From NCBI GenBank assembly GCA_009911185.1, contig QXWW01000008.1, positions 1 through 64,000 of the forward strand: a stretch of DNA of 64,000 nt. The letters run 5' to 3'. This document shows positions 45,983 to 55,231 of the stretch, piece by piece. Positions within the stretch are counted from its first letter, which is position 1; each line of letters opens with the position of its first letter. The notes under the pieces are model-generated. The model ran no database searches, was not told where the DNA came from, and worked only from the letters and a program-made list of their open reading frames with translations. Origin of the DNA: Lachnospiraceae bacterium (lineage in GTDB: Bacteria > Bacillota > Clostridia > Lachnospirales > Lachnospiraceae). The position numbers and the translations under genes were made by a program.

Positions 45983-46957
45983 TTACAAACTCAGATTCCT
46001 GCAAATCTCAAATTGATAATCAGAGATCTCTTTATGCATAGCAAGCGCCTCGTCAATATCAAAATCCACATACTCTCCGTCGCGGTAGCCTACCACACGG
46101 TTGGATTTGCCCTGACAAAGCAAGTCTACCGCATAAGCTCCCATCGTCGAAGCATAAACACGGTCTTTACAGGTGGGACTTCCGCCTCGCTGCATGTGCC
46201 CCAAAATGGTCGCGCGCGTCTCCACGCCGGTCGCAGATTCAATCCGTTTTGCCATACTTGCAGAATGGCCGATTCCCTCTGCATTTATGACAATATGATG
46301 TTTCTTGCCCTTCTTACGGTTGGCAATAATATTATTTACCAAAGCCTGTTCATCATAGTTATATTTTTCTGGAAGAAGGATATCTTCCGCACCGTTGGCA
46401 ATACCGCACCACAAAGCGATATAACCGGCGCCGCGTCCCATAACCTCAATAATGGAACACCGTTCATGGGAGGTAGAAGTATCACGCACCTTATCAATGG
46501 CTTCCATCGCTGTATTTACCGCCGTATCAAACCCAATCGTATACTCTGTACAGGCAATATCCAAATCAATCGTACCTGGAATTCCAATGGTATTAATTCC
46601 CAGGGAGGCAAGCTTCTGTGCTCCTTTAAAAGAACCGTCCCCGCCAATCACAATCACACCGTCAATGCCATGCTTTCTGCAGATCTCTGCTCCCAACTGC
46701 TGTCCTTCTGCCGTTGTAAATTCTTTACATCTGGCTGTCTGCAGGATGGTACCGCCCCGCTGGATTATATCTGAAACATCACACGCCTGCATATCTGAAA
46801 TTTCTTCCTGGAGCAGACCTGCATAACCTCTCTTTATTCCTTTGACTTTCTTTCCCTTCACGATTGCCTGACGCACAACTGCACGGATGGCAGCGTTCAT
46901 TCCCGGCGCGTCTCCGCCGCTGGTAAGCACACCGATCGTTTTAATCTCCTTAGCCAT
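45983..46957 (-). CDS. pfkA: 6-phosphofructokinase
   Basis: A 324-residue ATP-dependent PFK, the committed step of glycolysis. Motifs: IGVLTSGGDAPGMNAAIRAVVRQA, GGDGSFKGAQKLA for ATP, GIPGTIDLDIACTEYTIGFDTAVNTAMEAIDKVRDT (catalytic Asp), and EVMGRGAGYIALWCGIANGAE. The common motif GTIDNDI reads GTIDLDI here. AGGAGGG ribosome site. It is followed by the methyltransferase on the same transcript and preceded by dnaE. Confidence 0.95.
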   Translation of the reverse strand: MAKEIKTIGVLTSGGDAPGMNAAIRAVVRQAIVKGKKVKGIKRGYAGLLQEEISDMQACDVSDIIQRGGTILQTARCKEFTTAEGQQLGAEICRKHGIDGVIVIGGDGSFKGAQKLASLGINTIGIPGTIDLDIACTEYTIGFDTAVNTAMEAIDKVRDTSTSHERCSIIEVMGRGAGYIALWCGIANGAEDILLPEKYNYDEQALVNNIIANRKKGKKHHIVINAEGIGHSASMAKRIESATGVETRATILGHMQRGGSPTCKDRVYASTMGAYAVDLLCQGKSNRVVGYRDGEYVDFDIDEALAMHKEISDYQFEICRNLSL

Positions 46958-47023
46958 AACGTTTCCCTCCTGTCTTTCCTTTTTTACATCATTTGTTCAA
47001 TCTATTCCATTCTAATCTCTTTT

Positions 47024-50000
47024 TCAAAGTTTTTCAATGCTTTTTTCTACAACTTTTACATTATTTTCTCCCAACAACTCTTTTAATTTACCGGTGATTT
47101 GCGGACGTACGGAAATACTGCGGCTGGGAGGCAGGCGTTTCATCTGTTTTTCACTGGAAATATAAATGATAACGCTGTCCTTTCCATCGCTTTCCTTCAA
47201 TAATTCCAAAATATGGGATTCCTGCCGCGCATACTCTTCCCTGGTGGAAAACTGCAGCCACAGTTCCTTTTTGGTATCGTCAAAGGAATACAACCTCTCA
47301 CATATCAATTTTGCATTTTTTTCGTCTTCTGTCTGCACCCTGCCCCGCACAAACACCTTTTCATCCAGGTTCAGAAGACGGTTGTTTTTCTCATAGCTAT
47401 TTGGAAAAATAACAATTTCCAGCGTACCCACCAGATCCTCCAATGTGATAAACGCCATAGCCTGATTGCGCCTGGTATATTTTATCGTCTTATCCACAAT
47501 CATGCCTCCCACCATTGCCATTTCTCCTTCTCTTACCCTGGTCTGCCCGCTTTCCTCCTCTAGCTGGAAATCTGTGGTGAGCCTCGTGATATTTTTCCGC
47601 CATTTTTCTTCATACGCTTCCAGCGGATGCCCGCTGATATAAATTCCCAGCACTTCCTTCTCAAACCCCAGGTAGACCTCTTTGGAATATTCCCCCACAT
47701 CCGGAAGCTTTACCTCAAAATCTGCCTTTTCTTCCTCTCCGGCTAAATCGAACAAAGTCATCTGCCCGGCCATGGTATTTTTCTTATCCTGAACAATACT
47801 TTCCATAATGCCTGCATACACCATCATACTCTGCTTCCTGGTTGCGCCAAGATTGTCTAAGGCTCCTGACTTAATAAGGTTTTCCACCACGCGCTTATTA
47901 ATTTCATGGTCTGCCATCCGGGTAAGAAAGTCCGTAAGGCTGGTAAATTTGCCCCGCTCTTTTCGCTCTTCACACATTTTTTCAATAAAAACGTGGCTGA
48001 CGCTCTTGATTGCCGACAATCCATAGCGAATCGCATGATCCGATACCGAAAATCCGCTCTCCCCCTCATTGACGCTGGGCGGCAATACCGAAATCCCCAT
48101 CTGGCGGCAGGTAAAAATATACTCTGAAATCTTCCCGACATGGTCCATAACAGAACTCATCAGCGCAGCCATATATTCCAATGGATAATAATATTTCAGG
48201 TAGGCAGTCTGATACGCTATCACCGCATAGGCCGCCGCATGAGATTTATTAAACGCATACTTGGCAAAATCTGTCATATCATCGAATATCTTATTGGCAA
48301 CCTGTGCACTGATTCCGTTGCTGACGCAGCCTGGTACCCCCTCCTCCTGATTTCCATAGATGAAATTTTTCCGTTCCTGTTCCATCACCGATATTTTTTT
48401 CTTAGACATGGCACGGCGCACCAGATCGCTTCTTCCAAGCGTATATCCGGCAAGATCCCGGACAATCTGCATTACCTGTTCCTGGTACACAATACAGCCG
48501 TAGGTCGGTTCTAAAATAGGTTCCAGCTTGGGGCAGTCATAGGTAATGGACTGATGGTTGTTTTTCCCCCGGATATATGCCGGAATAAAGTCCATCGGAC
48601 CCGGACGGTACAAAGAAATTCCTGCGATAATATCTTCTAAACTCTGGGGCTTTAATTCTTTCATAAAGTTTTTCATTCCCGCGCTCTCCAACTGGAACAC
48701 GCCCTCTGTCCGCCCGGTTCCCAGAGAGGCAAGCACCGCCTTATCATCAAAATCAATCTGATCAATATCAAGAAGCTTTTCTTTTTCGATTCCGGGTTCT
48801 CCTTCTCTCTGGCTGGCGTGAATGAGATGAACGGCATTTTGAATTACTGTAAGATTCCGAAGCCCCAGAAAATCCATTTTTAACAGCCCCAATTCCTCTA
48901 GGGTGGTCATGGTAAACTGTGTGGTAATGGCGCCGTCGCTTCCTCTGGAAAGAGGCACAAATTCATCTACTGCTTTGGAACTGATTACAACTCCCGCCGC
49001 ATGCATAGAAGTATGCCGCGGCAGTCCCTCCAGACGCTTTGACATCTCAATAAGCCTGTGAACGCTCTCATCATTTTCATAACTGGCACGCAGCTCCGGA
49101 TTCATCTTCAGGGCTTTATCTATGGTAATCCCAAGCTCTGTGGGAATCTGTTTCGCAATATTGTCGACAAATGCATAGGGCAGATCCATCACGCGCCCCA
49201 CGTCGCGGATGACGCCTCTTGCCGCCATCGTACCAAAGGTGACAATCTGTACCACACGATCCTTACCATATTTTTCACTGACATAATCAATGACCTCCTG
49301 CCGCCGCTCCACGCAGAAGTCTATATCAATATCCGGCATGGTGACGCGTTCCGGATTTAAGAAACGTTCAAAAATCAAATGGTAGCGAAGAGGATCTATA
49401 TTGGTAATCTCCAGCGTATAAGAAACCAGGCTTCCCGCTGCGCTTCCCCGTCCCGGTCCCACGGCAATCCCGTTTTTTCTGGCAAAATGAATAAAGTCCC
49501 ACACAATCAAAAAGTAATCCACATACCCCATTTGCTTTATAATATCCAGCTCATACTGAAGTTTTTTCTTCAGTTCTTCCATGTGCAGAGGTTCTTCCAT
49601 TCCTGGAATCAACACCTCGCCATCTTTCTGCGGATAACGCTTTTTTAGTCCCTGATGGCAGAGTTCGTTCAAATATTCCCAGGCGCTGTAACCGTCGGGC
49701 ACGTCATATTTCGGCAGTTTCGTAACGCCAAATTCGATTTCTACATGACAGCGGTCGGCGATTTTCTGCGTATTGTCCAGAGCCTGCTGCGCATAGGGAA
49801 ACAGTGCGCGCATCTGTTCTTCCGATTTCACAAAATACTGCCCGCCCTCATAACGCATCCTGTTTTCATCCGAAAGCTTCTTGCCGGTCTGAATGCAGAG
49901 CAGAATATCGTGAGAATCCACGTCTGTCTCATAGGTATAATGCACGTCATTGGTAGCCGCCAATTCAATGCCGGTATCCTGGCTCAAACGCATGAGCTGC

Positions 50001-50563
50001 TGGTTGACATGCTGTTGTTCCGGCAGTCCATGATCCTGCAGTTCCAGAAAATAATTCCCATGACCGAAGGTTTTGTCATACCAAAGCGCCGCCTCTTTTG
50101 CCTCCTGATAGGCGCCCCGCAGCAAAAGCTTCTGCACTTCTCCCGCCAGACAGGCGCTCAGCACAATCAGGCCCTCATGGTAATTCTCTAACACCTCCCG
50201 GTCCACTCTGGGACGATAGTAATACCCCTCCGTAAATCCCCTGGAAACAATTTTCATCAAATTCTGATATCCAGTCTGGTTTTCGGCAAGAAGGATGAGG
50301 TGAAAATAACGGTCTTCTCCTTCCACCTTTTCCCTGTCAAAGCGGGAACCTGGCGCCACATAGACCTCACAGCCTAAAATTGGCTTAATGCCTGCTTCCT
50401 TTGCCGCCCGGTAAAAATCAATGACGCCGTACATAACGCCGTGGTCTGTAATCGCCGCCGCATTCATGCCCAGCTCTTTCACCCTTGAGACATATTCTTT
50501 GATTTTATTAGAACCATCCAAAAGGCTGTACTCCGTATGAACGTGCAGATGCGCAAACGACAT
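47024..50563 (-). CDS. dnaE: DNA polymerase III, alpha subunit
   Basis: A 1179-residue replicative/lesion-tolerant DnaE-type polymerase. PHP domain at the N-terminus (SFAHLHVHTEYSLLDGSNKI), AITDHGVMYG, the polymerase core with GPGRGSAAGSLVSYTLEI and PDIDIDFCVERRQEVI (catalytic Asp residues), helix-hairpin-helix area, and a C-terminal OB-fold (GGMIVDKTIKYTRRNQAMAFITLEDLVGT). No exonuclease domain, as expected for DnaE rather than PolC. ATG at 50563 with AGGAGG six bases upstream; the longer frame to 50590 is not favoured. The upstream spacer holds repeat copy D. Confidence 0.96.
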   Translation of the reverse strand: MSFAHLHVHTEYSLLDGSNKIKEYVSRVKELGMNAAAITDHGVMYGVIDFYRAAKEAGIKPILGCEVYVAPGSRFDREKVEGEDRYFHLILLAENQTGYQNLMKIVSRGFTEGYYYRPRVDREVLENYHEGLIVLSACLAGEVQKLLLRGAYQEAKEAALWYDKTFGHGNYFLELQDHGLPEQQHVNQQLMRLSQDTGIELAATNDVHYTYETDVDSHDILLCIQTGKKLSDENRMRYEGGQYFVKSEEQMRALFPYAQQALDNTQKIADRCHVEIEFGVTKLPKYDVPDGYSAWEYLNELCHQGLKKRYPQKDGEVLIPGMEEPLHMEELKKKLQYELDIIKQMGYVDYFLIVWDFIHFARKNGIAVGPGRGSAAGSLVSYTLEITNIDPLRYHLIFERFLNPERVTMPDIDIDFCVERRQEVIDYVSEKYGKDRVVQIVTFGTMAARGVIRDVGRVMDLPYAFVDNIAKQIPTELGITIDKALKMNPELRASYENDESVHRLIEMSKRLEGLPRHTSMHAAGVVISSKAVDEFVPLSRGSDGAITTQFTMTTLEELGLLKMDFLGLRNLTVIQNAVHLIHASQREGEPGIEKEKLLDIDQIDFDDKAVLASLGTGRTEGVFQLESAGMKNFMKELKPQSLEDIIAGISLYRPGPMDFIPAYIRGKNNHQSITYDCPKLEPILEPTYGCIVYQEQVMQIVRDLAGYTLGRSDLVRRAMSKKKISVMEQERKNFIYGNQEEGVPGCVSNGISAQVANKIFDDMTDFAKYAFNKSHAAAYAVIAYQTAYLKYYYPLEYMAALMSSVMDHVGKISEYIFTCRQMGISVLPPSVNEGESGFSVSDHAIRYGLSAIKSVSHVFIEKMCEERKERGKFTSLTDFLTRMADHEINKRVVENLIKSGALDNLGATRKQSMMVYAGIMESIVQDKKNTMAGQMTLFDLAGEEEKADFEVKLPDVGEYSKEVYLGFEKEVLGIYISGHPLEAYEEKWRKNITRLTTDFQLEEESGQTRVREGEMAMVGGMIVDKTIKYTRRNQAMAFITLEDLVGTLEIVIFPNSYEKNNRLLNLDEKVFVRGRVQTEDEKNAKLICERLYSFDDTKKELWLQFSTREEYARQESHILELLKESDGKDSVIIYISSEKQMKRLPPSRSISVRPQITGKLKELLGENNVKVVEKSIEKL

Positions 50564-50599
50564 AATAATCCTCCTCTCTGTCATACTCATCCTGTATCA

Positions 50600-50795
50600 C
50601 AAGCCCACATCCCCAATTCTTTAGGAATCGGCTTCACACTTTGATACGCCGGGCATCGTTGCGAAGCAATCATCGCCTCTTGTGCGCGTGCGCATTTTAT
50701 TTTCTTCTATAGGAAGGACACTTTCGCGCTGGCGCGCATATTTTCTCATGTGCGCGTGCGCACCTTATTTTCTTCTATTAGAAGAAAAAGGAGTT
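50600..50795 (+). repeat. Dispersed intergenic repeat, copy D, with tandem alternating purine-pyrimidine runs
   Basis: CACACTTTGATACGCCGGGCATCG, TTGCGAAGCAA and TTATTTTCTTCTATAGGAAG ... CACTTTCGCG match copies B and E in order. It also holds two copies of TGTGCGCGTGCGCA (50681-50694 and 50749-50762), each followed by TTATTTTCTTCTAT and GAAG, a direct repeat of about 35 bases with spacing near 68. The GC runs alternate purine and pyrimidine perfectly. Confidence 0.78.
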
Positions 50796-50805
50796 GTTGT
50801 AAAAT

Positions 50806-50918
50806 TAGGTTCTTTCTCATGTTTGGATATCCTGCCAGATTCCGTTTTGAGGGAATAATAACTTCCAGCAAAACCTGACATGGACCGTGACAAAAATCCA
50901 AAGTTAAGAAAGAACCTA
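50806..50918. other. Long imperfect inverted repeat, possible structured RNA
   Basis: TAGGTTCTTTCT (50806-50817) pairs with AGAAAGAACCTA (50907-50918) and TTTGGAT (50822-50828) with ATCCAAA (50896-50902), making a roughly 113-base rod with a 67-base apical part. No convincing reading frame. A further pair ATACAGTATA (50932-50941) / TATACTGTAT (50970-50979) follows before the ABC transporter genes. Confidence 0.5.
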
Positions 50919-51042
50919 TCATTACATACAAATACAGTATATCATATTTCAAGAATACCGTCTAACCCTTATACTGTATCTGATCTGATTTACAACAGCT
51001 CCACCGCACCGCAGGATATGCTCCCGTCTGGCGCATCTTATT

Positions 51043-51780
51043 TTATAATACCTTAGATAAAAAATCCTGCAGTCTCTGATTCCTGGGATGTTCAAAAAAT
51101 TCCTGGGGCGTATTCTCTTCACAAATCACGCCTTCATCTATAAACATTACTCTGGTTGCCACTTCTCTGGCAAAGCCCATTTCATGGGTTACTACCACCA
51201 TGGTCATTCCGTCCGCCGCAAGTTCCTTCATCAATTCCAACACTTCTCCCACCATTTCAGGGTCCAGGGCGGAAGTCGGTTCATCAAACAGCATCACGTC
51301 TGGGTTCATGGCAAGAGAGCGGGCAATGGCAATCCTTTGTTTCTGTCCGCCGGAGAGCATTGCCGGATAGGCGTCCGCCTTATCTGGAAGCCCTACCCGT
51401 CCTAACAGTTCCTTTGCCCGCTTTTGCGCCTGTTCCTTATTCATCAGCCCCAGCTTTACCGGAGCCAGTGTGATATTATCCTCAATCGTTAAATTGGCGA
51501 AGAGATTAAACTGCTGAAACACCATGCCGATTTTCTGGCGTATCTTATTGACGTCTGTCCCAGATGCGGTAATCTCATTTCCCTCAAAAACCACACTTCC
51601 TCCCGTGGGAGTTTCCAACAGGTTCAGGGATCTCAAAAAAGTAGATTTGCCGCAGCCGGAAGGACCGATGATCGCCACCACTTCTCCCTGGCAGATCTGG
51701 GTGCTGATGCCCTGCAGTACAGAGTGGTCTCCAAAATCTTTCCTTAAATCCTTTACTTCCAGCAATACGTTACCGCTCAT
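51043..51780 (-). CDS. Polar amino acid ABC transporter, ATP-binding protein
   Basis: A 245-residue ATPase of the GlnQ/HisP type. Walker [20 protein letters not shown]-loop [13 protein letters not shown], signature [17 protein letters not shown], Walker [17 protein letters not shown] and His switch [10 protein letters not shown]. It drives import by the permease and binding protein encoded just upstream. The start overlaps the permease stop by 11 bases. The substrate is an amino acid by family, not further defined. Confidence 0.95.
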   Translation of the reverse strand: MSGNVLLEVKDLRKDFGDHSVLQGISTQICQGEVVAIIGPSGCGKSTFLRSLNLLETPTGGSVVFEGNEITASGTDVNKIRQKIGMVFQQFNLFANLTIEDNITLAPVKLGLMNKEQAQKRAKELLGRVGLPDKADAYPAMLSGGQKQRIAIARSLAMNPDVMLFDEPTSALDPEMVGEVLELMKELAADGMTMVVVTHEMGFAREVATRVMFIDEGVICEENTPQEFFEHPRNQRLQDFLSKVL

Positions 51781-52459
51781 TGACTCTCAGCCTCCTCTCC
51801 AGTTTATTCACACACCAGGAAAGCCCGGTCACCAACAGCAGATAGATCAGCGCAACTGCAACGAGAGGCATAAACGCGGAAAAAGTGATTCCTCTTATAA
51901 TGTCTCCGCCATGGGTCAGGTCTGTCAGTCCAATATAGCCGCTGATCGAGGTCTCCTTCAATAAGACAATAAATTCATTTCCCAGCGCGGGAAGCACATT
52001 TTTAAATGCCTGTGGCATGACAATAAACTGCATGGTCTGACGATAATTTAACCCCAGACTCCTGCCCGCTTCAAACTGTCCCTCGTCTACAGACATAATG
52101 CCGGAACGTACTATCTCTGCCACATAAGCGCCGGAGTTGAGACCGAACGCCACCACTGCCACAAAAACCTTGGGAATATTTACCGTGGCAAATATGACAT
52201 AATAAATAATTAAAAGCTGAATCATGGTAGGCGTTCCCCGCATCACCGTAAGGTAAATCCTGCAAATGAAATTTCCTGCCTTCATACGCCCTGTCTTATC
52301 GTGGCTGGAACGGATAATGGCTACCAGAAACCCAATCACAATTCCCACCAGCACTGCAAACAGCGAAATGATCAGGGTATTGACAAATCCTTCTATTATG
52401 TACTGATATCGGTTTTTTTCTATAAAATTCAGTGTAAATTCATCGATAAAGTTCTGCAC
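51770..52459 (-). CDS. Polar amino acid ABC transporter, permease
   Basis: A 229-residue HisM/GlnP-type permease with five or six spans. The coupling loop with the ATPase is ...[46 protein letters not shown], the classic EAA motif. Start GTG at 52459 with AGGAGG 10 bases upstream. It likely forms a homodimer since there is only one permease gene. Confidence 0.94.
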   Translation of the reverse strand: MQNFIDEFTLNFIEKNRYQYIIEGFVNTLIISLFAVLVGIVIGFLVAIIRSSHDKTGRMKAGNFICRIYLTVMRGTPTMIQLLIIYYVIFATVNIPKVFVAVVAFGLNSGAYVAEIVRSGIMSVDEGQFEAGRSLGLNYRQTMQFIVMPQAFKNVLPALGNEFIVLLKETSISGYIGLTDLTHGGDIIRGITFSAFMPLVAVALIYLLLVTGLSWCVNKLERRLRVNER

Positions 52460-52473
52460 GGCGGCATTTCCTC

Positions 52474-53274
52474 CTATTTTGCACGGACAATGATCACCTG
52501 TTTTGCTTTTGCATAAGTATCACTGAAATCAATACTCTGAAGACGTTCCTCATTGACAGTCATTCCTGCTACGCCAATATCTGCTTTGCCGGACTGTACG
52601 GCATTGATGATAGCGTCAAAGTCCATATCAAGAATCTCAAGCTCCATGCCCAGCTTGTCTGCAACTGCCTGCGCCATCTCGGCGTCAATGCCTACAATCT
52701 TATTGTCTTCATAATATTCATAAGGCTTAAAGGCAGCGTTGGTCGCCATAACCAGCTTTCCATTGGAGGTATCCACATCTGCCGGGGACTCGTAAGGACA
52801 GGTTCCCATGGTATCGTCGCCTGTATAATTTGCCATAATCTGATCCAGGGTGCCTTCTTCCTTTAATTCCGCAAGCGCGCCATTAATCTTTTCTTTCAGC
52901 TCTGTGTTTTCTTTGGCAATCGCAATGGCATAATCTTCATCTGTATACTCTGTGTCCAATATGGTCAGATCCTTATTCTGGTCTGTAAACGCCTTTGCCG
53001 GCTCAGAGTCAATCACGACACAGTCAATCTTGCCCTGTTTTAAGGACTGCACGGCATCCGCTCCTTTTTTATAACGCTCGACCGTAGTGCTGCTGTCGCC
53101 CTCAAATTCATCTGTCACCAGCGTATCTCCAGTCGTTCCAAGCTGTACTCCGATTTTCTTTCCAGCCATATCCTCCGGCGCATGAACGGTGTTGGCCGGA
53201 ACACCGCAGCCTACAATACCTGTGAGCATAGCCCCTGTCAGTAACAATGCTGCTAATCTTTTCCAATTCTTCAT
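52474..53274 (-). CDS. Amino acid ABC transporter binding lipoprotein, lobes circularly permuted
   Basis: A 266-residue extracellular SBP_bac_3-type protein. Signal peptide with lipobox GIVGC, lipidated Cys at 23. Order of the two lobes is reversed against the family: residues about 36-151 match the usual second half (MAGKKIGVQLGTTGDTL, KQGKIDCVVIDSEPAKAF, YAIAIAKENTELKEKINGALAELK), and 171-262 match the usual first half (NGKLVMATNAAFKPYEYYE, GIDAEMAQAVADKLGMELE, GMTVNEERLQSIDFSDTYA). The two are joined by a 20-residue linker with YESPADVDTSN. ATG at 53274 with AGGAGG upstream. First gene of the three-gene transporter operon. Confidence 0.9.
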   Translation of the reverse strand: MKNWKRLAALLLTGAMLTGIVGCGVPANTVHAPEDMAGKKIGVQLGTTGDTLVTDEFEGDSSTTVERYKKGADAVQSLKQGKIDCVVIDSEPAKAFTDQNKDLTILDTEYTDEDYAIAIAKENTELKEKINGALAELKEEGTLDQIMANYTGDDTMGTCPYESPADVDTSNGKLVMATNAAFKPYEYYEDNKIVGIDAEMAQAVADKLGMELEILDMDFDAIINAVQSGKADIGVAGMTVNEERLQSIDFSDTYAKAKQVIIVRAK

Positions 53275-53322
53275 AAATATTAATCCTCCTGACAAATAAT
53301 GCATAAATATACGCTAACCTGT

Positions 53323-53351
53323 ATCTTATAACAATTTTGCAAAAAAAGCAA
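53323..53351 (-). promoter_or_regulatory. Promoter of the ABC transporter operon
   Basis: On the minus strand TTGCTT (complement of 53346-53351), 17 bases, TAAGAT (complement of 53323-53328), about 50 bases before the binding-protein start. An inverted repeat TGTACT-N8-AGTACA at 53398-53417 lies upstream and could be an operator. Confidence 0.48.
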
Positions 53352-53429
53352 CAGATTTCCCCTTATTTTTCCCAAAACACAGTTGCAAACCCCTCCCTGT
53401 ACTGTTACAATAGTACAATAATAAGAAAA

Positions 53430-53577
53430 AGAATGCGTTTTACGCATTCTCTGCGCGTGAGCGGGCTGCAAAGCAGCAACTTCTTCTCCGCGAACTGCGC
53501 ATAATTGCTATTTGTTCTTTCATGGAAAGCTACTTTCACGTTTTCGCGTGACTGGTCTTTCCTAATGAAAGAACAAA
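53430..53577. repeat. Group of hairpins upstream of the CPBP gene, first part
   Basis: AGAATGCG-TTTTA-CGCATTCT at 53430-53450 and a nested palindrome at 53511-53577: TTTGTTCTTTCAT / ATGAAAGAACAAA (13 bp perfect), inside it GGAAAG / CTTTCC and TCACG / CGTGA. The inner GGAAAG..ACTTTCACG recalls the CTATAGGAAA..ACTTTC core of the dispersed repeats. Confidence 0.7.
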
Positions 53578-53722
53578 GTGTGCAGGCCATTTCCCCCTTA
53601 CCCCATTCTTGGGGAAATTGGCCTGCACACTTTGACGCGCCGGATGCTTATTGCAAAGCAATAAAATTCCCTTGCATCCGTGCGCATCCTGCCCGGAGGG
53701 CTTTTTATTCTACAGAATAAAA
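53575..53722 (+). repeat. Dispersed intergenic repeat, copy E
   Basis: Arms AAAGTGTGCAGGCCA and TGGCCTGCACACTTT (53575-53589 and 53619-53633) are a perfect 15-bp inverted repeat with inner TTTCCCC/GGGGAAA. Then follows the shared block CGCGCCGGATGCTTATTG, AAATTCC, CTTGCATCC, GCCCGGAGG, CTTTTTATTC as in copy B, and a TTTTTATTC-TACA-GAATAAAAA hairpin. It ends about 40 bases before the CPBP gene, so it is probably within its leader. Confidence 0.8.
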
Positions 53723-53760
53723 AACACCTGCAAAACGCAGATAGAAAGGAATGATATCCC

Positions 53761-54648
53761 ATGAAAATCTTGAAAAAAACCGGCAGTATCTTATTCTGCC
53801 TGCTCCCGGTGCTTCTCGCCCTTGGCATTCAGTTGATTGTGTCTTTCGCCGGAGTGTTTCTGAAACTGATTCTGGAACTCGCCTCTAATCCGGAATCAAT
53901 AGGCCAGATAACAGATCCTGATTTTACTATGAACTTCCTTATGGACAGTCAGTTTCTTACCGGCATCTCCGCAATTTATGCTGTGATCGCAGCCCTCGCC
54001 CTGGGTTTTTGGTACTGGAAACGTTTTGTTCCCAAAAAACAGCCCCGACGGGAAATTTCCGTTCTGATCAATCCCTGGATAATCGCAGCTCTGGCGCTAT
54101 TGATGCTTGGCATGCAGTACATATCCACGTATGTCGTGGCGCTTCTTGCCGCCGTCAATCCAGACTGGTATCACACTTACGAAGAATTGATGAAAAGCAT
54201 CGGCTTTGAAAATGTCACGCCGCTGCTCGCCGTATATTCCATCTTGATAGCCCCCATCAGTGAAGAACTGATCTTTCGGGGCGTCACTTTGAAATACGCC
54301 AGAAACGCCATGCCCTTTTTTGCCGCAAATATATTCCAGGCAGTTCTTTTCGGCGCATTTCACGGAAATGTGATTCAAGGCGCCTACGCTTTTGTGGTTG
54401 GATTATTCTGCGGTTACGTTTGTTATAAAGGCGGCAGTATCTATCTTTCCATTCTGTTCCATATGCTGTTCAATATCTGGGGTACCTTTATACCAGAATC
54501 TTTCTCCTATTCTGGTAATTCCATAGTCATTCATTTTGCAATTTTTGCCTCCGCCGTGTGTACTGCAGCTCTGGGAATATTCTTATACCGCAAAGGCCTG
54601 GAAAAACGTGTTCCTATGCCCGAGGCGTACAAAAACAGGCCAGATTAA
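53761..54648 (+). CDS. CPBP-family intramembrane metalloprotease
   Basis: A 295-residue membrane protein with seven or eight spans. The CAAX-protease/bacteriocin-processing signature is complete: ISEELIFRGVTL (EExxxR), LFGAFHGNVIQG (FxxxH) and LFHMLFNIWG (HxxxN/B). Bacterial members process or protect against peptides, or serve as anti-sigma proteases; the substrate is unknown. ATG after AAAGGAATGATATCCC. The 480-bp upstream spacer is densely folded. It converges with hsp20. Confidence 0.9.
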   Translation: MKILKKTGSILFCLLPVLLALGIQLIVSFAGVFLKLILELASNPESIGQITDPDFTMNFLMDSQFLTGISAIYAVIAALALGFWYWKRFVPKKQPRREISVLINPWIIAALALLMLGMQYISTYVVALLAAVNPDWYHTYEELMKSIGFENVTPLLAVYSILIAPISEELIFRGVTLKYARNAMPFFAANIFQAVLFGAFHGNVIQGAYAFVVGLFCGYVCYKGGSIYLSILFHMLFNIWGTFIPESFSYSGNSIVIHFAIFASAVCTAALGIFLYRKGLEKRVPMPEAYKNRPD

Positions 54649-54655
54649 TCCAACA

Positions 54656-54685
54656 GGCGGGAAAATTTTGAAAAATTTTCCCGCC
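54656..54685. terminator. Long perfect palindrome between convergent genes
   Basis: GGCGGGAAAATTTT-GA-AAAATTTTCCCGCC, a 14-bp perfect stem with a 2-base loop, sits between the CPBP gene and hsp20. It can act as a bidirectional terminator because each arm supplies its own T-run at the loop side; flanks are not T-rich. Confidence 0.65.
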
Positions 54686-54710
54686 CGCCTGACGTCATAT
54701 AAAAAATCTA

Positions 54711-55187
54711 TTATCCTTCTATCGCTATATATTTTCTCTCCTCCACCTCCGGTCTCTTCTCTTCCATCTTCGGTATACGCAATCTCAATACCCCGCTCTC
54801 ATACTTCGCGTGAATATCTTCCTGTTTTATCTCATCTCCAATGTAAAAAGACCTGCTCATGCTTCCCGCATAGCGTTCCCGGCGCACAAACCTGCCATTT
54901 TCCTCTTGGCTCTCTTCCTTATCAAAGCTCTTGGCCGCGCTGATTACCAGGTATCCGTTCTTAAGTTCCAAAGAAAGATCTTCCTTTTTAAATCCTGGAA
55001 TGTCAATGTCTACTTCATAACAGCCGTCACGCTCCTGCACGTCCGTCTTCATCATATTTGCCGCATGCTGCCCATACAACTGTTTCTGCGCCTTCTGCAT
55101 TGCCGTCTGGTTAAATGCAGGAAAATCAAAGAATCCATCAAAGAAATCGTCAAATAAGTTTCCTCCAAAAATACTGGGTGTCATCAT
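54711..55187 (-). CDS. Hsp20/alpha-crystallin small heat shock protein
   Basis: A 158-residue small chaperone. N-terminal region rich in Phe (FDDFFDGFFDFPAFN); alpha-crystallin domain about residues 48-145: YEVDIDIPGFKKEDLSLELKNGYLVISAAK, RFVRRERYAGSMSRSFYIGDEIKQEDIHAKYESGVLRLRIPK with the usual GVLRLRIPK. It binds unfolded proteins to prevent aggregation. AGGAGA precedes tandem ATG codons 55187 and 55184. Expression is under HrcA through a CIRCE operator just upstream. Confidence 0.95.
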   Translation of the reverse strand: MMTPSIFGGNLFDDFFDGFFDFPAFNQTAMQKAQKQLYGQHAANMMKTDVQERDGCYEVDIDIPGFKKEDLSLELKNGYLVISAAKSFDKEESQEENGRFVRRERYAGSMSRSFYIGDEIKQEDIHAKYESGVLRLRIPKMEEKRPEVEERKYIAIEG

Positions 55188-55231
55188 AAGTCATCTCTCC
55201 TTTTTCTTTGCTTAAACTTTGTTCTATCTGT

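Noticed and set aside
46013-46774. 253-codon plus-strand frame
   Set aside because: Antisense to pfkA, which has all catalytic motifs.
49655-50191. 178-codon plus-strand frame
   Set aside because: Antisense to dnaE.
50746-50952. 68-codon minus-strand frame
   Set aside because: Covers the repeat and inverted-repeat region, no homology, weak ribosome site.
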